Shown in pieces: positions 1 through 5,658 of a DNA stretch of 9,175 nt. Origin of the DNA: CAZLYK01 sp964563495 (GTDB lineage: Bacteria; Acidobacteriota; Blastocatellia; RBC074). The stretch's first letter is position 1. Every line of letters starts with the position of its first letter. The stretch covers positions 1 through 9,175 of the forward strand of contig CAZLYK010000184.1 of the NCBI GenBank assembly GCA_964563495.1. The letters are read 5' to 3'. A model generated the notes under the pieces. The model had not been told where the DNA came from, ran no database searches, and was given only the letters and a program-made list of their open reading frames with translations. The translations under genes and the position numbers were made by a program.

Positions 1-8
1 GTCTATTT
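1..8 (-). repeat. Edge-truncated copy of the AAATAGACAGG stop-codon repeat
   Basis: Read on the minus strand these bases are AAATAGAC. They begin 2 nt after the TGA stop of the crotonase gene and match the first 8 bases of the fuller copies at 2266-2302, 2365-2401 and 9161-9175. The window ends here, so the rest of the unit cannot be seen. Eight bases alone would be weak evidence. The identical placement just after a stop codon, as in the other copies, is what supports the call. Confidence 0.55.
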
Positions 9-10
9 CT

Positions 11-823
11 TCATTGGCCGGTAAAGACCGGGCGGCGTTTTTCACCGAAGGCGCGCATGGCTTCGGCCACGTCGGCGGTGGTGAAACATTGCATGATCCC
101 GCTCAGCTCGCGTCTCAATTGCGTCAATAAATCGGTATCGATCGAGTCACGGAGCAGGCGCTTGGTCAGCGTCAGGGCGAATGGCGGGCCGGCGGCGAGC
201 TGTGCGGCATAGGCTGCGACGCTTTCGGCGAATTTATCAGCCGGGAAGACACGACTCGCCAGTCCGATGCGTTCCGCTTCATCGGCTTTCAGGTCGCGCG
301 CAGTCAGAATCAATTCGCTGGCGCGTGACAAGCCGACCAGGCGGGGCAGAAAATAACTGACGCCGGCATCAGGTGAAAGGCCGATCCGCGCGTAACCGGC
401 GCTGATCGTGGCGGCCTCGCTGACGACGCGTATATCGGCGGCGAGAGTCAATCCGCAGCCGGCGCCGACTGCCGGACCGTTGATCGCGGCGATCACGGGT
501 TTATCGCAATTGACCAGCGCCAGTACCCAGCGACCCACCCAGTGCAGATCATCCAGCTTTTCGTGGCGCGATAATTTCTGTGGTTGAGTCATGGACTGCA
601 GATTCTCCGGGCTCAGCTCCAGCCCGGCGCAAAATCCCCGACCCGCACCCGTGATCACGATCACCCGGACTGCGTCGTCCTGTGAAGCCTCGGCGACGGC
701 GTGTGGGAGCTCTTGCGCCAGTCGCGTATTGACGGCGTTGAGTTTCTCCGGACGGTTGAGCGTGACTGTCCGTACCCCTTCGGAAGTTGTCTCGACCAAT
801 AGATGTTCGTATCGATTGTTCAT
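11..823 (-). CDS. Enoyl-CoA hydratase/isomerase family protein (crotonase superfamily, PaaG-like)
   Basis: This is a predicted 270-residue cytoplasmic acyl-CoA enzyme. The start is the ATG at 823-821 because GAGGAG lies 4-9 nt upstream (828-833) and the protein then begins MNNRYEHLLV; a longer in-frame reading back to 868 runs into a palindromic repeat. Crotonase hallmarks are TLNRPEKLNAV (21-31), the oxyanion-hole segment GRGFCAGLEL (61-70), and the second oxyanion region NGPAVGAGCGL (115-125). IGLSPDAG (147-154) and LPRLVGLSRASELILTAR (159-176) follow, with a typical C-terminal helical part ending FGEKRRPVF. By my alignment from memory, the two catalytic glutamates of classical enoyl-CoA hydratase are replaced by Gly124 and Tyr144. 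Asp152 falls where PaaG-type isomerases have their catalytic Asp. An isomerase or other crotonase activity is therefore likelier than simple hydration, but the substrate is unknown. It is transcribed divergently from the propeller gene at 1090. Confidence 0.9.
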   Translation of the reverse strand: MNNRYEHLLVETTSEGVRTVTLNRPEKLNAVNTRLAQELPHAVAEASQDDAVRVIVITGAGRGFCAGLELSPENLQSMTQPQKLSRHEKLDDLHWVGRWVLALVNCDKPVIAAINGPAVGAGCGLTLAADIRVVSEAATISAGYARIGLSPDAGVSYFLPRLVGLSRASELILTARDLKADEAERIGLASRVFPADKFAESVAAYAAQLAAGPPFALTLTKRLLRDSIDTDLLTQLRRELSGIMQCFTTADVAEAMRAFGEKRRPVFTGQ

Positions 824-831
824 AGATCTCC

Positions 832-960
832 TCAGAAAAGCCTGGGTACGCGGGCGCCCCGCCCGCACAGGTTAATGACCAGTCTCTTCGCCGGAACATG
901 CGGGCGGGGCGCCCGCGTACCCAGGCTTTTCATTCTTTTCAGGGCGTCGCGTAGCGACAT
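832..960 (-). other. Possible 42-codon upstream ORF running through the palindrome
   Basis: An open frame starts at ATG 960-958 with MSLRDALKRMKSLG and stays open through both arms of the 33-bp palindrome. It ends at TGA 834-832, 8 nt before the crotonase start, with the stop codon abutting that gene's GAGGAG ribosome site. The first seven codons (MSLRDAL) are identical to those of the mini-ORF at 4489-4454. No good ribosome site precedes this ATG (the upstream bases read GATTTGAC), and most of the product is the translation of repeat sequence. It may be only a by-product of the repeat. If translated, its stop position would allow coupling to the downstream enzyme gene. Confidence 0.25.
835..931. 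repeat. 33-bp perfect inverted repeat, GC-rich hairpin
   Basis: Arms 835-867 and 899-931 are perfect reverse complements, with a 31-nt loop (868-898). The arm core is rich in GGGCGCCCCGCCCG. It sits immediately upstream of the Shine-Dalgarno of the minus-strand crotonase gene, so it would lie in that gene's 5' untranslated region. It resembles the GC-rich REP-like palindromes scattered through some acidobacterial genomes (recollection, not a search). No T-run follows the stem on the minus strand, so it does not look like an intrinsic terminator in that direction. Confidence 0.85.
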
Positions 961-966
961 GTCAAA
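939..966 (-). repeat. 28-bp conserved element, copy 1
   Basis: These 28 bases are identical to 4468-4495. The element begins 7 nt beyond the end of the neighbouring palindrome, exactly as in copy 2. It contains a small internal hairpin, GTCGC-GTA-GCGAC (945-957), and on the minus strand TTTGACATGTCGCTACGCG, the start of a MSLRDAL mini-ORF. Perfect identity over 28 bases 3.5 kb away in a non-coding spacer is not chance. Confidence 0.85.
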
Positions 967-1021
967 TCGAAAGTATTCTATGAAACACTTCCGGCCCCGG
1001 CAGTTTCAATCTTCCGCCAAA

Positions 1022-1050
1022 TAATGCCAAAATTCCCTTCGCCGGCATTA
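1022..1050. promoter_or_regulatory. Operator-like inverted repeat TAATGCC-N15-GGCATTA
   Basis: Two 7-bp half-sites, 1022-1028 and 1044-1050, are perfect reverse complements with centres 22 bp apart, about two helical turns. They lie 40-68 bp upstream of the plus-strand propeller start and about 200 bp upstream of the divergent crotonase gene. A dimeric repressor or activator site is possible. The AT-rich stretch 1047-1070 just downstream could hold a -10 box, but I see no convincing -35/-10 pair. Confidence 0.3.
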
Positions 1051-1089
1051 AACTTTTAAATCGCGATAAAAGGCAAGAGGGACCATTTT

Positions 1090-2271
1090 ATGAACCGGAT
1101 ATCGATCTCGATTTTTTCGCGTGCTTTTCTGATCTACTGGGGATTGACATCGATCCTGTCGTACGCAGCCGCGCAGCGCGCGCCGGAACAGGACTACCTG
1201 GTCTATGTCCTCTCCGAATCAGCGGACAAGATCTCGCTCATCCGCTTTGGTCCGCAAGGCGCGAGGGTCGAGCGCGAGATGGTCACGGGTTTGATGGAGC
1301 CGGATATAGATGGGCCGCACGGCATCGCTGTTTCGCAGGACCGGCAGTTCTATTATGTCTCGCTCGGCCACGGCCGGCCGTTCGGCTCCGTTTGGAAATA
1401 TGCGACGAAGGATGACCAGGTGATCGGAAAGGTTACGCTCGGAAACTTTCCGGCGACCATGGATCTTTCGCCGGATGGCTCATTTCTTTATGTCGTAAAT
1501 TTCAATCTGCACGGAGATATGGTCCCGTCATCGGTCTCGGTCGTGCTGACCGATCAGATGTTGGAGATCAAGCGCATTCCGACTTGCACCATGCCGCACG
1601 GATCGCGCTTCAATCCGCAGGGCACAAAGCACTACTCCGCATGCATGATGGATGACATGCTGGTCGAAATCGACGCCAATTCATTTAAAGTCTCGCGCCA
1701 TTTCGTGCTGACCAAAGGTAGAGAGGCGGGAATGGAAGGATCGCCGGAGATCCACGCAAAGGCTTCCCAGGCCAGCCCCGCCGGCCACGACAGCGGCGGT
1801 CACGGCCTGGAGGCTCCCAAACCCGGCGATCTCTCCTGCTCGCCTACCTGGGCGCAGCCCTCCGTCGACGGGTCGATGATCTATGTTGCCTGCAACAAAT
1901 CCAGTCAGATAGTCGAAATCGACGCTCGCAGCTGGAAAGTCTCGCGTCGCATCCCGGCCGGGCCGGGCGTATACAATCTGGCCGTGACCAAAGATGGACG
2001 ATTGATCGCGACCAATAAACGCGGCCCTTCGGTCTCGGTCTTTGACCTCAGGACGGGAAAAGAGCTGGCGCGCATCCCGACCAGGCGGAAGGTCGTCCAC
2101 GGCGCCGTCGTCTCGCCGGACAATCGCTACGCTTTTATCTCGGTCGAGGGCGTGGGCAGCGAACCTGGCACGGTCGAGGTGATAGACCTCGAAACTTTGA
2201 AGACCGTCGCGATCGTCGACGTCGCACAGCAGGCGGCGGGGATAGATTTCTGGAAGACCGAAAAGAAATAG
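1090..2271 (+). CDS. Secreted YVTN-type beta-propeller protein
   Basis: This 393-residue exported protein begins at ATG 1090, with AAGAGG (1075-1080) 9 nt upstream as ribosome site. Residues 1-28 look like a signal peptide, with a hydrophobic stretch from IFSRAFLIYWGL and likely cleavage after SYAAA. The rest is repeated propeller blades of the YVTN/cytochrome-d1-like kind. Inner-strand motifs include GPHGIAVSQD (75-84), PATMDLSPDG (121-130), MPHGSRFNPQG (168-178), YNLAVTKDG (295-303) and VHGAVVSPD (336-344). Each is followed by a strand such as YVVNF, IYVACN or YAFISV and by IDANSFKVSR-type outer strands. An atypical Gly/His-rich insert at about 208-247 interrupts the blades. Four cysteines (166, 185, 250, 268) could form disulfides. 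No enzyme active site is visible; proteins of this fold bind ligands or partners outside the cytoplasm. It is monocistronic as seen, and its TAG stop is part of the downstream repeat. Confidence 0.85.
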   Translation: MNRISISIFSRAFLIYWGLTSILSYAAAQRAPEQDYLVYVLSESADKISLIRFGPQGARVEREMVTGLMEPDIDGPHGIAVSQDRQFYYVSLGHGRPFGSVWKYATKDDQVIGKVTLGNFPATMDLSPDGSFLYVVNFNLHGDMVPSSVSVVLTDQMLEIKRIPTCTMPHGSRFNPQGTKHYSACMMDDMLVEIDANSFKVSRHFVLTKGREAGMEGSPEIHAKASQASPAGHDSGGHGLEAPKPGDLSCSPTWAQPSVDGSMIYVACNKSSQIVEIDARSWKVSRRIPAGPGVYNLAVTKDGRLIATNKRGPSVSVFDLRTGKELARIPTRRKVVHGAVVSPDNRYAFISVEGVGSEPGTVEVIDLETLKTVAIVDVAQQAAGIDFWKTEKK

Positions 2272-2401
2272 ACAGGATTAACAGGATTTGAAAGGATTAA
2301 ACCGGATTTTTGTAGGGAGGAAGTTATCGGAGTAACCATAGCCATTTATTCCCCAAGCTGTCCTGTTTAATCCTTTCAAATCCTGTTAATCCTGTCTATT
2401 T
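2266..2401. repeat. 37-bp perfect inverted repeat between convergent genes; likely bidirectional terminator
   Basis: Arms 2266-2302 and 2365-2401 match perfectly over 37 bp around a 62-nt spacer. Each arm begins AAATAGACAGGATTAACAGG and continues with a third AGGATT. The AGGATT words start at 2274, 2283 and 2293, with a diverged CGGATT at 2303, so the unit is a short tandem array with 9-10 bp period. Transcripts from both converging genes would leave the stem into U-rich sequence (CTATTTTTCTATT on plus, CTATTTCTTTTC on minus). That fits a bidirectional terminator, although the loop is long. The left arm supplies the TAG stop of the gene at 1090; the right arm begins 2 nt after the stop of the gene at 2404-4410. 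Confidence 0.85.
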
Positions 2402-2403
2402 TT

Positions 2404-4410
2404 CTATTCGCCAGGCGCAGTCGTTGATCCCTTCTGGACGGGTTTGCCGAGTTTCATGATCCAGATTCCGCTGTTGATATCGTTGAAAAAGATGTAGTCG
2501 CCGAATTGTCGTGCGCCCCAGGTGAAGGGGACGTTCGGCCGGAAGCCCTGCGGATCGCCGGTCCAGAGTCGCGCGATTTCGCGTCCTTGGCGGTACAGAT
2601 CGCCGCGCAGCTCTCCTGAAACATCCAGCACGCGCCCGCCGCCGCCGTAATAACCCATGACCAGAATGTCGTCACTCACCCAGACGTTGTGCGCGCCGCC
2701 TTCGGGTACTGCGTATTCGGCCACTTTATGCGGATGGTTGATATCCGAGACGTCGACGACGTGAAGCACTCCGCGTGTCGGTATCCGTGCTTTATCATAT
2801 ATATTGAACTCAGCCGGGAAGACCTCGTCGCCGACAAAGACATAATTTTTGTAGCGATAGACTTCGTGGGTTCCCGCCAGCCATCCGTCTCCGTAAAGCT
2901 CGTGGTGGTTGAATCGAATCTGGCTGACGAATTTCGGGTTTTCGGGGCTGCCACCCTTGATGCCGCTGCCGACGTCGAGGATGACCAGTCCGTCGCGCCA
3001 GTAAGCCAGGTAAGCCAGACCGTCCTTGACCTGGACATCGTGCAGATAACGGCCTTCAGAGAAGATATCGCCGGTATTCTGATTGCCGGTTTTGGGCACG
3101 CGCGATTCGACCTGCCAGCGCGCGACCTGCTTCGGTGTCTTGACGTCTTTGAAGCTGATCACGCGCATCGATCCGGTTGCGTCATCGGTCAGATAAACAT
3201 AATGCCCATCGATGTAGGCGCTGTGTACACCGCCGGTCACAGTCTCGGTGTATTCGGAGAGGATTTTGGGATGAGCCGGGTCTGAGGTGTCGAGGAAGAC
3301 GATGCCGTTTTTGCGGCTCGACGCGCCCTCGCGGGTCAACACGCCGATCTTCCCGTCGGGCGTGACGCTGACATCGTTGACGACACGCGCATCGACCTTG
3401 ACCGTCTCGGTCAGTTTCGGGTTGGCCGGATCAGAGATGTCGTATGCCTGTATCTGGTCCCAGACGGTTGAGACGTAGATATAGTTTCCGAACGGCCATT
3501 GTTCGGATGCCTGAATATCTTTGAGTTTGATCCGGCCGACCAGGTCGAGCGAGCGTTCGGCATGACGCGACGAAACCACGACTGAGGCCGCCGACGACTG
3601 ATCGCCGACTGTGGCTGTCACGATGTAGCTCCCCGGCCGCTCGGCGACGAACCCGCCGTCGTTCTCGATCGATGCTCCCTCTCCGCTGACAGCCCAACGC
3701 ACCGCGGCATTCTTGATCGCCCCGCCGCTCGCGTCTTTGGCCTGAGCAGAGAACCGAACCACATCACCCGTCCGAACGCTGGTCGTCCGCGGCGCTATGT
3801 TCAGGCTGCGGACGTTGCTTTTGATGACGTCGATGATCGCCTCGCCGCGCGCGCTTTCGGCTTTGGCGACCAGCTTCGCCCTGCCCGGAGCCACGCCGGT
3901 CACCAATCCAGCCGAATCGACCGCCGCCACTGACGGGTTTTCAGAGGTCCAGGTCAGCGTCAGATCTTCGCGCGGATCGCCGTTGGCCCCGATCGCCCCG
4001 GCTTTCAGGTCGATCGTTCCACCCACGACAAGAGGAGCCGCCAGCCTGGCGATCTCTATTTTAGCGACTCGCGCCGGCCTGACCTTGATCATGGCCCGGC
4101 CGACCTTCCCGCCGATGATTGCGATCACCTGGACTTCTCCGGGAGCGAAGAGACTGACCACGCCGGAGTTGTCGGCCGCCGCCAGATCGCCGGGTAAGGC
4201 AGCCCAGAGGTTGGGCTTGGCGTCCGTCGCCTGCCCGTTTTCGTCCAGACCGACGGCCGAGAACTTGACCTGTCCTCCAACCTCCCCCTCGGCACTTTCC
4301 GGGCTGATCTTGACGGTTTTGACTTTTGATTGCCCGAACGCCGAAATCGCCGGTGCGAGGATCAAGAGACTCAAGGTGAATGTCAAAACTTGCTTGCGAT
4401 ATGCGGGCAT
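2404..4410 (-). CDS. Secreted protein with three Ig-like (BIG2) domains and an LVIVD-type propeller
   Basis: This 668-residue exported protein starts at ATG 4410-4408, with GGAGG (4418-4422) 7 nt upstream. Residues 1-27 form a signal peptide (hydrophobic TFTLSLLILAPAISA, cleavage near AFGQ). Three tandem bacterial Ig-like domains follow at about 28-112, 115-196 and 198-280. The second is the clearest BIG2, with LTWTSENPSVAAVDSAGLVTG at 152-172. The C-terminal half (about 285-655) is a beta-propeller of LVIVD-like repeats: IQAYDISDPANPK (320-332), IVFLDTSDPAHPK (370-382) and VLHVVDVSDINHP (548-560). Four blades carry a His at the same inner-strand position: H396, H457, H515 and H574. The likely role is surface adhesion or ligand binding, and no catalytic motif is recognised. 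It lies downstream of the exported unknown gene on the same strand, with a 182-nt gap holding a hairpin and mini-ORF, so it may be cotranscribed or separately controlled. Confidence 0.85.
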   Translation of the reverse strand: MPAYRKQVLTFTLSLLILAPAISAFGQSKVKTVKISPESAEGEVGGQVKFSAVGLDENGQATDAKPNLWAALPGDLAAADNSGVVSLFAPGEVQVIAIIGGKVGRAMIKVRPARVAKIEIARLAAPLVVGGTIDLKAGAIGANGDPREDLTLTWTSENPSVAAVDSAGLVTGVAPGRAKLVAKAESARGEAIIDVIKSNVRSLNIAPRTTSVRTGDVVRFSAQAKDASGGAIKNAAVRWAVSGEGASIENDGGFVAERPGSYIVTATVGDQSSAASVVVSSRHAERSLDLVGRIKLKDIQASEQWPFGNYIYVSTVWDQIQAYDISDPANPKLTETVKVDARVVNDVSVTPDGKIGVLTREGASSRKNGIVFLDTSDPAHPKILSEYTETVTGGVHSAYIDGHYVYLTDDATGSMRVISFKDVKTPKQVARWQVESRVPKTGNQNTGDIFSEGRYLHDVQVKDGLAYLAYWRDGLVILDVGSGIKGGSPENPKFVSQIRFNHHELYGDGWLAGTHEVYRYKNYVFVGDEVFPAEFNIYDKARIPTRGVLHVVDVSDINHPHKVAEYAVPEGGAHNVWVSDDILVMGYYGGGGRVLDVSGELRGDLYRQGREIARLWTGDPQGFRPNVPFTWGARQFGDYIFFNDINSGIWIMKLGKPVQKGSTTAPGE

Positions 4411-4422
4411 AGATGTTCCTCC

Positions 4423-4460
4423 GCGATAACTCCCGAGCGCACGCGCTCGGGAGTTATCGC
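4423..4460. repeat. 18-bp near-perfect palindrome abutting a ribosome site
   Basis: Arms 4423-4440 and 4443-4460 are perfect reverse complements separated by 2 nt, reading GCGATAACTCCCGAGCGC on one arm. On the minus strand the hairpin ends exactly where the GGAGG of the gene at 2404-4410 begins, and its 5' arm contains the TAA stop of the 11-codon mini-ORF. No T-run follows in either direction, so it is not an ordinary intrinsic terminator. A role in controlling translation of the downstream gene is possible. Confidence 0.85.
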
Positions 4461-4489
4461 AATCGTGTCAGGGCGTCGCGTAGCGACAT
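4454..4489 (-). other. Possible 11-residue leader peptide MSLRDALTRLR
   Basis: ATG 4489-4487 is preceded by GAGGAG (4496-4501) at a good 6-nt spacing and reads MSLRDALTRLR before TAA at 4456-4454. The stop falls inside the 5' arm of the 18-bp palindrome, whose 3' arm abuts the ribosome site of the propeller gene. Ribosomes on this ORF would therefore open the hairpin. The arrangement is like a leader peptide plus hairpin. The three arginine codons (CGC, CGA, CGA) are the only hint of a sensed amino acid and are weak. The ORF could equally be a chance product of a dispersed repeat, since its first seven codons lie in the 28-bp element. Confidence 0.35.
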
Positions 4490-4508
4490 GTCAAACTCCT
4501 CAGAAAAG
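4468..4508 (-). repeat. 28-bp conserved element, copy 2, with adjoining 13-bp shared motif
   Basis: Bases 4468-4495 are identical to 939-966 and again start 7 nt from a palindrome. The following 13 bases (4496-4508, CTCCTCAGAAAAG) are identical to 828-840, which in copy 1 lie on the other side of the palindrome and form the crotonase gene's ribosome site. The order suggests a repeat unit bounded by CTTTTCTGAGGAG, seen in different phases in the two copies. Confidence 0.75.
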
Positions 4509-4592
4509 AGTGTTAGGGGCTAGATGCTTTCAAGAAAATGTCACCCTGGAAAATCTAAAAGACTGCGGCAGCAGCGAGCATGTTCCTCCGAT

Positions 4593-5384
4593 CTATCGAT
4601 TGATCCTCAGATCATTATCGAACACCCTGGTCAGACCGATGCCGCGGTTGTCTTCGTCGTAGAGTGCGCTGATCACGCTGCTCCACGGTTTGATCTCCCG
4701 GTTCTTTCCGGCCGAGCTGAAGCTGATGTTGGGTTCATTCTGGACATGGCCGGCGCCGACGCGCTCTTCGCGCACGCGCCACTCGCCGTTGAAGGTGCGG
4801 CGCAGCGTCTCGCCGTAATACGCCGTCAGCTCCTGAAACAGTCTCGGATCGGTCTGGGCCGTGGTATGGGAAGAGTGATAACCGGCGATATAGCCGTCGA
4901 TTCTTCGCAGGCTCCCGCGCGAATAATCCAGTTTTCCGGAGCCTACACCCAATCGCTTCTCGAGTCGCGCGACGAGTTGAGGAATATTTGAGACCAGTTC
5001 GCGACCATCGGGGATCAGGTCTTCGAGCATGTGCCGCGGGCGGGTTGCATCATTGAAAGACCCCTCTGATTGATAGAGCACGCCGTAACCGGGGACTGAG
5101 ATCGTCCTTATTTTTCCCGACCGCGTCTGAGTTTTGATCGGATAATAGAGTTCGAGCACCTGGCCGGTGTTGAGTCTGGTCCGCGTAAATCGATTGGGTT
5201 GGCTGGCGAGGTTTCCTTCGGCTTCGCCGGCGAGCATCCTCTGCGCCTCGGCGAAACTGATCCGGCGCGATGGGGCCGGTTTCGTTTTAAATTTTGCCTG
5301 TTGGGCTGTTACCTGGGGGCTGATGGTCAGTAACAATGTCAGGAATGACAATGATCCGGCAAAAAGTCCCGTCAAAAATTTCAA
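4593..5384 (-). CDS. Exported protein of unknown function
   Basis: This 263-residue protein is not assigned to a family. I place the start at TTG 5384-5382 because AGGAAGGAG (5392-5400) lies 7 nt upstream and the protein then opens with a textbook signal peptide, MKFLTGLFAGSLSFLTLLLT, with cleavage near VTAQQ (25-29). An in-frame TTG at 5420 would add 12 charged residues before it and leave the ribosome site inside the gene. The mature part has a basic segment (31-41) and an acidic helix EAQRMLAGEAEG (46-57). A beta-rich middle follows (79-105, including GYGVLYQ), then a C-terminal half with RRIDGYI (160-166), ELTAYYGETLRRTFNGEW (185-202) and KPWSSVISALYDEDN (232-246). The AYYGETLRR...GEW pattern loosely recalls uncharacterised DUF-type proteins; that is recollection only. 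It is the first gene of a possible two-gene unit with the BIG2/LVIVD gene. No AAATAGAC repeat follows its stop. Confidence 0.75.
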   Translation of the reverse strand: MKFLTGLFAGSLSFLTLLLTISPQVTAQQAKFKTKPAPSRRISFAEAQRMLAGEAEGNLASQPNRFTRTRLNTGQVLELYYPIKTQTRSGKIRTISVPGYGVLYQSEGSFNDATRPRHMLEDLIPDGRELVSNIPQLVARLEKRLGVGSGKLDYSRGSLRRIDGYIAGYHSSHTTAQTDPRLFQELTAYYGETLRRTFNGEWRVREERVGAGHVQNEPNISFSSAGKNREIKPWSSVISALYDEDNRGIGLTRVFDNDLRINR

Positions 5385-5391
5385 TGCGATA

Positions 5392-5400
5392 CTCCTTCCT
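5392..5400 (-). promoter_or_regulatory. Ribosome site that fixes a TTG start
   Basis: On the minus strand these bases read AGGAAGGAG, a near-ideal Shine-Dalgarno 7 nt before the TTG at 5384-5382. No ATG or GTG start is available nearby in frame. The site chooses this start over the upstream in-frame TTG at 5420. Confidence 0.7.
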
Positions 5401-5509
5401 TGTCTTTTCAACCTGCTCAAGATAGAAAAAGGGGTAAATCAGAGTTTAAAAAGTTTGACCCGTAAAAGAAAGTCAAAGAGGATGCCATTGTAACCCCTCA
5501 GTTATTGGT

Positions 5510-5605
5510 GGCAGACAGACGGGAAGACGGGGCGACCGGGCGACGGGGGGACTGAATCATCAATCGCCCCGTCGCCTGGTCACCCCGTCGCCCTGTCCCT
5601 CTGCC
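5510..5605. repeat. GC-rich imperfect inverted repeat with 44-nt arms
   Basis: Arms 5510-5553 and 5562-5605 pair at 35 of 44 positions, with further G-U pairs possible, around an 8-nt loop. Both arms are built of GCGACGGGG-like units at about 9-base spacing. The hairpin fills the middle of the 274-base spacer between the divergent genes at 4593-5384 and 5659-7536. No recognisable promoter is visible in what remains: 5401-5509 is AT-richer, and 5606-5645 is short and holds only the GH3 gene's ribosome-site region. It differs in sequence from the other palindromes in the window. Confidence 0.75.
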
Positions 5606-5658
5606 GCTAAAAACCGAGGGATTACTGCCATTCGATCCGATTGATGGAGGAAAACCCT

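Noticed and set aside
835..931. Reading the 33-bp palindrome as an intrinsic terminator or a CRISPR repeat
   Set aside because: No T-run follows the stem on the minus strand, and there is no regularly spaced repeat-spacer series.
975..980. TAGAAT on the minus strand as a -10 box for the crotonase gene
   Set aside because: The hexamer is good, but the -35 position at 17 bp reads CTGCCG, and the better TTGAAA is 23 bp away. Left unannotated.
803..1024. 73-codon plus-strand frame across the crotonase start and palindrome
   Set aside because: Made of repeat sequence and antisense to the gene start; no ribosome site.
2127..2345. 72-codon minus-strand frame ending inside the YVTN gene
   Set aside because: Its first part is translation of the AGGATT repeat and the rest lies antisense to the propeller gene; no family resemblance.
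2689..3285. 198-codon plus-strand frame opposite the BIG2/LVIVD gene
   Set aside because: It is a shadow of a well-supported gene on the other strand, with no recognisable domain or ribosome site.
3797..4429. 210-codon plus-strand frame opposite the signal peptide and Ig-like domains
   Set aside because: Ser/Ala/Pro-rich mirror of the real gene; it extends into the palindrome and has no start signal.
4580..4590. 11-bp match ATGTTCCTCCG to the ribosome-site region at 4413-4423
   Set aside because: Most of the match is Shine-Dalgarno sequence, and the frame it would open is only eight codons; too little to call a duplicated leader.
5455..5483. Facing TTGACC (plus, 5455-5460) and TTGACT (minus, 5476-5471) as -35 boxes of overlapping promoters
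   Set aside because: Neither has a convincing -10 hexamer at 16-18 bp, so the pair is not supported beyond the -35 words.
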